A stretch of DNA of 64,000 nt from Planctomycetota bacterium (lineage in GTDB: Bacteria; Planctomycetota; UBA1135; GCA-002686595), in NCBI GenBank assembly GCA_029259635.1, contig JAJDEU010000001.1, positions 1-64,000 of the forward strand, in the 5' to 3' direction. The notes beneath the pieces were generated by a model. It saw only the letters and a program-made list of their open reading frames with translations. It was not told where the DNA came from and ran no database searches. Each line of letters starts with the position of its first letter. The stretch's first letter is position 1. The translations under genes were made by a program, and so were the position numbers. Positions 46,230 to 53,232 of this stretch are shown piece after piece.

Positions 46230-47027
46230 ATGAAGATTTCGACTGTTATGACGCGGGAACCGCTTACCGTTCGCTCTGATTGCACGGCTGCAGAAGCCTT
46301 GCGCTTGATGGACGAAGAGGAGGTTCGTCATCTACCGGTCATCGAAGGCGGGCGCTTAGTCGGAATCGTTTCCGACCGGGAGCTCTTTGGGCATACCGGT
46401 TGGCGAATCCTCGGTGGATACGACGAGACCGACGCACCCACGGTTGTCGAAGACGTGATGGCGACGAAGGTGATTCGCGTCGCACCGGAGGATCAGGTGC
46501 TGTCCGTCTTGATGGAGTTGATGGCGAGTGAGGTCGGTTGCTTGCCCGTACTCGATGGGGAAGAGCTGGTCGGAATTGTTACGGAGATGGATATGCTGAA
46601 GCTCTATGTCGATCGCGCGCGCCAACACGCCACTTCCGGCGAGCCGGATGTCTCCGTCGGCGAGATTGCTTCGAAGTCGATCGCCATCTTGGAGCCGACC
46701 GCATCCCTCGAACAAGCCAGTGAGCTGTGCCATATCAAAGGCTTTCATCACGTGCCCGTCATGAAGGACGGCGATCTGCTCGGGCTACTATCGGACCGTG
46801 ACCTGCGGCGTGCCGCCGGATCCGGAATGAGCTCGACCTCGCCAGTCGAAGACCTGATGGTTCAGGACGTGGTGACCGTCAACGAAGAAGAGCGAGTGGC
46901 GACCGCCGCCGAGCTCATGCACGAATACAGGATCAGCTCGGTACTCGTCGAACGCGGAGCGATTACCGGGATCCTCACGATCACCGATGTTCTCGAGCAG
47001 GGAATGGGAGTTTTGCGCGGGGACTGA
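46230..47027 (+). CDS. Four-CBS-domain protein
   Basis: A 265-residue protein made of two CBS pairs: residues 1-60 (STVMTREPLTVRSDCTAAEA, HLPVIEGGRLVGIVSDREL), 70-130 (VMATKVIRVAPEDQVLSVLM, LPVLDGEELVGIVTEMDML), then 145-200 and 205-265. No effector domain is attached. Such proteins sense adenine nucleotides or other ligands and bind partners. A good AAGGAG lies 5 bases before ATG. Immediately after its stop (4 bp) comes the second CTAG-bounded foldback element. Confidence 0.9.
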   Translation: MKISTVMTREPLTVRSDCTAAEALRLMDEEEVRHLPVIEGGRLVGIVSDRELFGHTGWRILGGYDETDAPTVVEDVMATKVIRVAPEDQVLSVLMELMASEVGCLPVLDGEELVGIVTEMDMLKLYVDRARQHATSGEPDVSVGEIASKSIAILEPTASLEQASELCHIKGFHHVPVMKDGDLLGLLSDRDLRRAAGSGMSSTSPVEDLMVQDVVTVNEEERVATAAELMHEYRISSVLVERGAITGILTITDVLEQGMGVLRGD

Positions 47028-47031
47028 TCTC

Positions 47032-47197
47032 CTAGCAGTCCGTGGTGAAAGTGCTTCGCTCTATAAGCAGCAAATTTTTGGTCGGATTGGTGCCCGGAAA
47101 CGAAGCCGAATCCAAAGATTCGGGGAGGATTCCGGGTGCCGACGTGGCGAAAAATCGGCCGTTTATAGAGTGAATGACTTTTACCACGGGCTGCTAG
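47032..47197. mobile_element. CTAG-bounded foldback element (MITE-like), second
   Basis: A 166-bp sequence that folds on itself end to end. Left arm CTAGCAGTCCGTGGTGAAAG at 47032-47051 pairs with the right arm ending at 47197, and pairing runs for about 35 bp with few mismatches (through CTCTATAA/TTATAGAG). It continues through TGCCCGGAA/TTCCGGGTGCC to a central CCGAATC-CAAA-GATTCGG hairpin. CTAG lies at both ends. Its sequence is unrelated to the element at 11728-11929. It starts 4 bp after the CBS stop codon and ends 9 bp before the convergent hydrolase stop, so it may also end transcription both ways. No transposase is inside. Confidence 0.72.
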
Positions 47198-47206
47198 CGC
47201 AAACCT

Positions 47207-47929
47207 TCAGACCATTTGGCGCCAGGCTTCGATGCTCGGAACCTGGAACACGAAGTTGGATTTGCGCGTCTCGCCCATGCTGGCGCAGGGCTCGGGAGCG
47301 TAGAGGTGACCGGGATAGAGCACGGTGCTGTCTGGAATCTTTGCCAGGCGTTCCGTGATGCTGCGATAGATCTCGTCCTTGTCGCCGCCGGGAAAATCGG
47401 TGCGGCCACAGCCCTGCAGAAAGAGCGTGTCCCCGGCTACCAATCGGTCCTCCACTAAAAAACATTGGCTGCCCGGAGTGTGGCCGGGCGTATGAATCAG
47501 AGTGATCTCTATGTCACCCACGCGCACCTTGTCGCCGCTATCCGCGGGGGCGAGGTCCGTCTTTGAGATTCCGGTCCCACGGAGAATCCACTCTTCCTCC
47601 GCGCGCTGGCAGTGAATCTTGAGCGCGGCTTTCTCGAGCAGCGCTCGGACCCCGGGCACATCCGTACCGAAGAGATCTCCGCCGATGTGGTCGGCGTGAA
47701 AGTGGGTGGCGAGCACCCCAGTGATCTTCATCTCGTCTGCGGCTGCGATCTCCCACAGGTCGTCGATATTCCAGGCCGGATCCACGATGACGCACTCACG
47801 CGTCTGGCGATCGCCGATCAGGTAGATGAAGTTCACCATCTGACCCGCGATGGGGTCCGATTGGGCGAAGTCGCGGCCTGCGAGGAGCTGGCGGAAGTAC
47901 AAGCGGTCCGAGGTGGGATTCGAGCTCAT
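47207..47929 (-). CDS. MBL-fold metallo-hydrolase (glyoxalase II / persulfide dioxygenase-like)
   Basis: A 240-residue metallo-beta-lactamase-fold protein. Metal ligands are clear: ATHFHADHIGG (HxHxDH), THIPGHTPGS-type motif LIHTPGHTPGS, VAGDTLFLQGCGRTDF, and LYPGHLY. This order fits the glyoxalase II / ETHE1-like branch, in which the GCGRTDF loop points to persulfide dioxygenase-like or related enzymes rather than beta-lactamases. It lacks a rhodanese domain. It is encoded convergently with the CBS gene. The substrate is not determined by sequence alone. Confidence 0.85.
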   Translation of the reverse strand: MSSNPTSDRLYFRQLLAGRDFAQSDPIAGQMVNFIYLIGDRQTRECVIVDPAWNIDDLWEIAAADEMKITGVLATHFHADHIGGDLFGTDVPGVRALLEKAALKIHCQRAEEEWILRGTGISKTDLAPADSGDKVRVGDIEITLIHTPGHTPGSQCFLVEDRLVAGDTLFLQGCGRTDFPGGDKDEIYRSITERLAKIPDSTVLYPGHLYAPEPCASMGETRKSNFVFQVPSIEAWRQMV

Positions 47930-48174
47930 AGAAGCAGGTTAGGCATCTTCGGGTGGAATTGCGATGGCGCGGACGCCGCCTGAGAGGAGAGCGAATGAGA
48001 GCCTTTGTCGGCGTTCGCATCTCGGGGTATCCTGTTCGGCTCGATTCAGCGGAATGGACACCGAAGAGAGAGGTCCTTCCGAGTGCTAGCTCCCTTAATG
48101 AACGCCCTTCGGCCAGCAGGCTCTGCCTGCAGAGCCACCCCAGACCGTCTCTCCAAGAGAACGCGAGTTTCAAG

Positions 48175-49722
48175 ATGACCACCGCTATGACGACCAAGTA
48201 TGCAGACCTATTGGCCGAGTTCGGAATCGGCGAGAGCCACTCTGGCGCCTATGCGGGCAAGTGGCTCAAGACGGGCGGAGAGCTGCTCGATGTCTACGCT
48301 CCCGGAACTGGCGAGCTGATCGGGCGCGTCCAGCAAGCCACGGCGGAGGACTATGAGACGGTCGTCGCCGCAGCGGAGGAAGCCTTTCTGCGCTGGCGTC
48401 ATGTTCCCGCGCCTCAGCGTGGCGAGATCGTGCGTCGGATGGGAGACGCGATGCGAGGCAAGAAGGAGTCGCTCGGCAAGCTGCTCTCCCTGGAGATGGG
48501 CAAGATTCTTCCCGAGGGACTCGGCGAGATTCAGGAGAGCATCGACATCGCGGATTTTGCGGTGGGGCAGAGCCGCATGATGTACGGGCTCTCCATGCAC
48601 TCCGAGCGCCCCGGCCATGCGATGCGCGAACAGTATCACCCTCTGGGAGTGGTCGGCGTGATCACCGCGTTCAACTTCCCGGCGGCCGTCTGGGGTTGGA
48701 ACGCGATGCTGGCCTACATCTGCGGTGACGCCGTCGTCTGGAAGCCGAGCGAAAAGACTCCGCTCATCGCGATCGCCACGATCAACACGATCCGCCCGGT
48801 CCTCGAGGCCGAAGGCTTTGGTGGCTTGGCCGGTCTCCTCATCGGCCCGGTTCCCGAAGTGGGCGACAAGATGCTCGACGAGAAGCGCATGCCGCTGGTG
48901 TCTTTCACGGGATCCACCCGCGTTGGCCGAGAGGTTGGCCAGCGAGTCGCTTCGCGCTTTGGCCGCAGCATCCTCGAGCTCGGCGGTAACAACGCGATCA
49001 TCATGATGGAGGACGCGCCGCTCGACATGGCCATTCCCGCCATCGTCTTCGGCTCGGTGGGAACAGCCGGGCAGCGCTGCACCTCCACGCGCCGAATCCT
49101 GGTCCACGAGTCGATCGCTGATGAAGTCGAGAAGCGACTCGTCGCCGCCTACGATCAGGTTCAGATCGGAAACCCTCTCGCGGACGGGACTCTGTGCGGG
49201 CCGCTCATCGACGAGGGCGCGATCGAGCAGATGATGTCCGCGCTCGAGACCGCGAAGGCAACCGGCGGCGAGCTGATCTACGGCGGTGAGCGCGTACAGC
49301 TCGAGGGTGATGAGGCCGGGGGCTGTTATGTCCGTCCGGCGATCGTGCGCGCGACGAACGAGATGCAGATCGTCCAGGACGAGACCTTTGCGCCGGTGCT
49401 CTATCTGATCCGCATCCGAGATCTCGACGATGCTATCGCCAAGCACAACGACGTGCCGCAGGGACTGTCTTCTTCGATCTTCACGATGAACATGCGAAAC
49501 GCCGAGCGCTTCCTCTCTTACGCGGGCTCGGACTGCGGCATCGCCAACGTCAACATCGGAACCTCCGGCGCCGAGATCGGCGGAGCCTTCGGCGGCGAGA
49601 AGGAAACCGGTGGCGGGCGCGAATCCGGTTCCGATGCCTGGAAGGCTTACATGCGCCGTCAGACCAACACGGTCAACTGGTCCAAAGACCTGCCGCTCGC
49701 GCAGGGCATCCAGTTCGGCTGA
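48175..49722 (+). CDS. amaB: ALDH7-type L-piperideine-6-carboxylate / aminoadipate-semialdehyde dehydrogenase
   Basis: A 515-residue NAD(P)+ aldehyde dehydrogenase of the antiquitin (ALDH7A1) group. Catalytic glutamate is in ILELGGNNAI and catalytic cysteine in GTAGQRCTSTRR. Diagnostic for the group are FGIGESHSGAYAGKW near the N-terminus, ITAFNFPAAVWGWNAML, and the end NIGTSGAEIGGAFGGEKETG with GSDAWKAYMRRQTNTVNWS. It should oxidise aminoadipate semialdehyde, the product of the lysine 6-aminotransferase at 13693-15009, to 2-aminoadipate. I use ATG 48175; ATG 48187 is possible. No partner gene is adjacent. A terminator follows. Confidence 0.88.
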   Translation: MTTAMTTKYADLLAEFGIGESHSGAYAGKWLKTGGELLDVYAPGTGELIGRVQQATAEDYETVVAAAEEAFLRWRHVPAPQRGEIVRRMGDAMRGKKESLGKLLSLEMGKILPEGLGEIQESIDIADFAVGQSRMMYGLSMHSERPGHAMREQYHPLGVVGVITAFNFPAAVWGWNAMLAYICGDAVVWKPSEKTPLIAIATINTIRPVLEAEGFGGLAGLLIGPVPEVGDKMLDEKRMPLVSFTGSTRVGREVGQRVASRFGRSILELGGNNAIIMMEDAPLDMAIPAIVFGSVGTAGQRCTSTRRILVHESIADEVEKRLVAAYDQVQIGNPLADGTLCGPLIDEGAIEQMMSALETAKATGGELIYGGERVQLEGDEAGGCYVRPAIVRATNEMQIVQDETFAPVLYLIRIRDLDDAIAKHNDVPQGLSSSIFTMNMRNAERFLSYAGSDCGIANVNIGTSGAEIGGAFGGEKETGGGRESGSDAWKAYMRRQTNTVNWSKDLPLAQGIQFG

Positions 49723-49768
49723 GCCGACCGTTAAAGACGCGTGAATCGAAAGGTCGCGGCATGTCCTC

Positions 49769-49807
49769 GAAAACGAGCGCGGCGTAAAAGCCGCGCTCGT
49801 TTTTTCG
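49769..49807 (+). terminator. Rho-independent terminator after amaB
   Basis: The stem AACGAGCGCGGC / GCCGCGCTCGTT with loop GTAAAA is followed by seven Ts. It lies 47 bp after the amaB stop and before the convergent malQ. The A run on the left may also serve malQ weakly. Confidence 0.88.
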
Positions 49808-49826
49808 TCGAGAGCGGCGCCGGTCT

Positions 49827-51359
49827 TTAACAGGAGTTGGGCGGGGCGTCGGGCCAACGGCCTGCCGCGCGAACGAGTGCGGCGAGCTCATCGGCCTTCG
49901 CGTGGCTGGCTTCGCGCGGGCGCAGGCGAAAACGCCAGTTCTTCAGCGCGGTTCCCGGGCGATTCATACGCGCTCGAGAGCGCATGCCGAAGAGGTCTTG
50001 CACGGGGACCATGCAGTAGTCGGCGACGGAGAGCTCGGCGGCTCGGACAAGGTTCCAGGACGCGCGGTCGCGATGGCCACCGATGACTTGGAGAACGCGA
50101 GCTTCCGTCTCCGATCCGTCGCCGAGAGATTGAAACCATCCCGCTATCGTGTCGTTGTCGTGCGTTCCCGTGTAAGCGATGGTGTCGGTTGCGTAGTTGT
50201 GGGGGAGGTGAATGTTGCGCTTGGGATCGCCGGTAAAGGCGAACTGGAGGATGCGCATTCCCGGGAAGCCGAGCTCCACGCGTAGACGTTCGACCTCGTC
50301 ATTCATGTCGCCCAAATCCTCGGCGACGAAGGGCAGCACGCCGCAGGCTTCGGTGAGCGCGTCGAAGAGTTTCGCTCCAGGGCCAGCTCCGTATGCGCCA
50401 TCGGCGGACTTCCACGAGCCGGTCTCGGGGACCGGAACTTCCCAGGCGGCGTTGTAGCCGACGAAGTGGTCGAGACGGACGGAATCCGAGAGCGCGATCG
50501 CGCGCTGGACGCGGTGTTTCCACCAGTCCCAATCACTGGCTTCGACCGACTCCCAGTCGAAGAGCGGGTGACCCCAGACTTGACCACCGGGATTGAAGTC
50601 GTCGGGCGGTGCGCCGGAGACGCACTCCGGTTTTCCACTGGCGTCCAACCGAAAGAGCGCACGGCGAGCCCAGACATCGGCGCTGTCATGAGCGACGAAC
50701 ATCGGGAGATCGCCCATAATGCGAACGCCGTGGTCGAGCGCGTAGGTGCGGAGAGCTGTCCACTGTCGCGCAAACAGCAGCTGATAAAAGGCGTGGCGGC
50801 GACGGTCGCGCTCGTGCAAAGCGCGTGCTTCATCGAGCGCGGCGTCGTCGCGTTGCGCGAGCTCCGTCGGCCACTCGGTCCAGCTCTTCCGCTGGTACTT
50901 CTCACGCAAGCTGGCGAAGAGCGTCCAGTTGTCGAGCCATTCTGCGTGCTTGCTTTCAAAGACTTCAAGGTCACTCGCCAAGCTGCGCGCTTCGTCCGTT
51001 TGTGCGCGTTCAAACTCGTCGAATGCGAGCGACAAGAGGCGGAGGCGTCCTTCGGCGGATCTCTCGAACTCGGCTCGACGTCGGCTTGAGAGAGCGAAAG
51101 GATCGAGCTCGCCTCGATTCAAGAGTCCCAGTCGTACGAGCTCTTCGAGGTCGATCAGGAGCGGTGATCCCGCGAAGGTGGAGAGCGCTTGATAAGGGCT
51201 GTCTCCGGGGCCGGGCGGATGAATGGGCAGCATCTGCCACCAGCTCTGACCCGCGCGCTCTAGAAATAGGACGAACTGCCGAGCTTCGTGACCGAGGTCG
51301 CCGGAGCCGCGCGGTCCGGGGAGAGAGGTCGGGTGGAGTAGGATTCCGCTCGTGCGCAT
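49827..51359 (-). CDS. malQ: 4-alpha-glucanotransferase (amylomaltase)
   Basis: A 510-residue GH77 enzyme that moves maltooligosaccharyl units between glucans. The family start SGILLHPTSLPGPRGSGDLG and WWQMLPIHPPGPGDSPYQ are present. Catalytic regions visible are IMGDLPMFVAHDSADVW, SVRLDHFVGYNAAWEVP (with the nucleophile Asp), PFVAEDLGDMNDEV (acid/base Glu) and YTGTHDNDTIAGWF. It probably belongs to glycogen or maltodextrin metabolism; no other glycogen genes are in this window. A hairpin at 51447-51478 separates it from the secreted-protein gene upstream. Confidence 0.94.
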   Translation of the reverse strand: MRTSGILLHPTSLPGPRGSGDLGHEARQFVLFLERAGQSWWQMLPIHPPGPGDSPYQALSTFAGSPLLIDLEELVRLGLLNRGELDPFALSSRRRAEFERSAEGRLRLLSLAFDEFERAQTDEARSLASDLEVFESKHAEWLDNWTLFASLREKYQRKSWTEWPTELAQRDDAALDEARALHERDRRRHAFYQLLFARQWTALRTYALDHGVRIMGDLPMFVAHDSADVWARRALFRLDASGKPECVSGAPPDDFNPGGQVWGHPLFDWESVEASDWDWWKHRVQRAIALSDSVRLDHFVGYNAAWEVPVPETGSWKSADGAYGAGPGAKLFDALTEACGVLPFVAEDLGDMNDEVERLRVELGFPGMRILQFAFTGDPKRNIHLPHNYATDTIAYTGTHDNDTIAGWFQSLGDGSETEARVLQVIGGHRDRASWNLVRAAELSVADYCMVPVQDLFGMRSRARMNRPGTALKNWRFRLRPREASHAKADELAALVRAAGRWPDAPPNSC

Positions 51360-51446
51360 GGAGCGCCTATTATCGGCAGGGAGGATCGGTGATCACAACT
51401 CGGATTCGATCAGATCGAGCGAAGCTCGCGGGAGATCTCGACGAAA

Positions 51447-51478
51447 GAGGCCCGCTCCCCTGTCCGGGAGCGGGCCTC
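51447..51478 (-). terminator. Probable Rho-independent terminator
   Basis: The stem GAGGCCCGCTCCC / GGGAGCGGGCCTC with a CTGT-type loop is followed on the minus strand by TTTCG, a short T tract. It lies just after the stop of the secreted-protein gene at 51500 and upstream of malQ, so malQ probably has its own promoter. Confidence 0.7.
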
Positions 51479-51499
51479 GATGCTTAGAGTCCGTCGAGT

Positions 51500-52792
51500 C
51501 TAAAGATGGACGGCCGACGTGGCTCCGATGAGGTTTAGGTCCTCATCGAGAATGGCACCCTGAAAGGAGAGCACTCCGGTAAAGGTGCCCCCGGTGTTGG
51601 TGAAGGTGAAGGTCGCGCGGCCATTGGCGTCTACCTTTTTGAAGCCGGGAACCAAGCTCTGTTGGGGGATGTTGAGGCTCCAGAAGAACGGGATGCCATC
51701 GACGGGGATGGCGAACTCGTGGGGGAAATTGCCAAAGGTTTGAGCGAAGGCAATTGCGATCTTCGCGCCGGGGTAGGCGCCTTCACAGATGAAGGTCACG
51801 TCGCCGGGACCGCCAACGCCTGGACCGGCGAGTACGGCGACTGGACGCTTCGGGCGAATGACTCGGCGTTCGGTCGTCGAAAAGAAGTCGGTCATCGCGA
51901 GGACCATGGTGCCGCCGCGTTCGGGCTGGAAGGCAGAGAAGATCGCCTCGTTGAGCCCAGAGCTGAAGAGTTGGATCGCGCCCACAGTGAATCCCGCATC
52001 GGCGGCAAAAATCTCGGTTGAGTTGCTCTTATCGCTGCCCGCGCGATAGACCGTTGCCGGATCGACGAAGTTGACGTAGTCGTGCTCGGCTATGTAGAGC
52101 GCGCCCGTCTTGGGATCGACTGTCATCTGAGCGATGCCGTTCCAATTCGTCGTGACGAGTTGGGCGTCAAGCTCGGAGAGTGGAACGCCGCCGTTGATTT
52201 GGGCGTCGGTGAATCGAATCACTTGGTCGGGTGTCGAAGCAATTCCGACCAGAAGATCACCTGTGGACTCGAGAGCAACGGGACCCGAGAAGCCAGGCAC
52301 TTGGGCGATGAGCTCAAAAGCGCCAGCGCCAGCGAGGTCGACGCGGTAGATATCGTTGAGATCGGGCGAGCCCGTTGACGCCGCGGAGATATAGGCCACG
52401 CCATCGCGAGTGATGGTGGCGGCGTAGTTGAAGTCGAGCGTTCCGATGGGGGTCAGCGAGCCCGCTGCGATGTCGAGCGAGAAAATTCCGCCCGTGCTGT
52501 TCTCTCCGACCAAGCCGAAATTGCGATTCTCGGAGAGCGTGACGAAGGACGGAAAAGCGAATCCGGGCAGCGTGCCGTAAACCTGAAGAGAGGTTCCGTC
52601 GGGAGCAAAGCGCTCGACGGTCGTGCCGTCGAAGAGGATCGTCTCTCCGCTTGAGCCGAGCGTGTAGCTGGCGTTGAAGATCGATGGAGTGAACGGCATG
52701 GGTCTCGTGTCGAAACCCGGGCGAAGTTCACCGGCGAAAGTAGAGCTAGCGAGGACTGCTGCCACGCAGAGTCCGGTTGCGAATTTATACAT
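51500..52792 (-). CDS. Secreted protein of unknown function with propeller-like repeats
   Basis: A 430-residue protein with a clear signal peptide (MYKFATGLCVAAVLASSTFAG). The middle part has loosely repeated strands such as GIFSLDIAAGSLTPIGTL, DIYRVDLAGAGAFELIAQ and VDPKTGALYIAEHDY, as in NHL/SMP-30-like propellers. The last about 100 residues (ADAGFTV onward, ending FQGAILDEDLNLIGATSAV) resemble C-terminal beta domains seen on many planctomycetal exported proteins. No catalytic residues can be named. It is probably periplasmic or extracellular. A terminator-like hairpin follows. Confidence 0.7.
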   Translation of the reverse strand: MYKFATGLCVAAVLASSTFAGELRPGFDTRPMPFTPSIFNASYTLGSSGETILFDGTTVERFAPDGTSLQVYGTLPGFAFPSFVTLSENRNFGLVGENSTGGIFSLDIAAGSLTPIGTLDFNYAATITRDGVAYISAASTGSPDLNDIYRVDLAGAGAFELIAQVPGFSGPVALESTGDLLVGIASTPDQVIRFTDAQINGGVPLSELDAQLVTTNWNGIAQMTVDPKTGALYIAEHDYVNFVDPATVYRAGSDKSNSTEIFAADAGFTVGAIQLFSSGLNEAIFSAFQPERGGTMVLAMTDFFSTTERRVIRPKRPVAVLAGPGVGGPGDVTFICEGAYPGAKIAIAFAQTFGNFPHEFAIPVDGIPFFWSLNIPQQSLVPGFKKVDANGRATFTFTNTGGTFTGVLSFQGAILDEDLNLIGATSAVHL

Positions 52793-53232
52793 TTTGGTTC
52801 TTGGTTCGATACCGCGTCGAGGCCGTCACGCATCCGAACCGAAAACCGCTGCTTCGCAGGGGCGCCTGATCCATGATCCGTGGTCGGCAATCCAGCCTTC
52901 AGCACCCGGGTATCTGGCTTATCGCGACGATGGAGTCGCCGCGAATCACAGTGGCGGGACCGCGCAGGACTTCGACCTGGCTTCCCCGTGTGCAAAGGCA
53001 AACAATTGAGAGGGAAGCCTAGAGCAGATCCGAGCGGCGCGCCAGTCGTCCGGGCAGAATCGGAGCTGTCTTCTCGCGCGCGGGTTCCCGCGAACGGCTC
53101 GGCAGGTTCCGAGGCGCATGTGAGACGCCTCTAGATTCGCGGAGTGAAGTTTAAAGGAGCAGGAGCCCTGAACTCAGACCTTCGTCCGTTCCAGGGCTCC
53201 CGCGAGACTCGATGAGTGCGCTGATTCGTCGG
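52793..53232. other. Intergenic region between two secreted-protein genes
   Basis: 440 bp without a supportable gene. A hairpin at 53162-53200 (GGAGCCCTGAAC / GTTCCAGGGCTCC) lies just after the downstream end of the lipoprotein gene and probably ends its transcript. The remaining sequence should hold the promoter of the 430-residue secreted protein. Confidence 0.5.
53162..53200 (-). terminator. Probable terminator of the large lipoprotein gene
   Basis: The 12-13-bp stem GGAGCCCTGAAC / GTTCCAGGGCTCC, with a 14-nt loop, is followed on the minus strand by CCTTTAAAC. The T tract is short, so confidence is moderate. It lies 33 bp beyond the stop codon at 53233. Confidence 0.55.
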
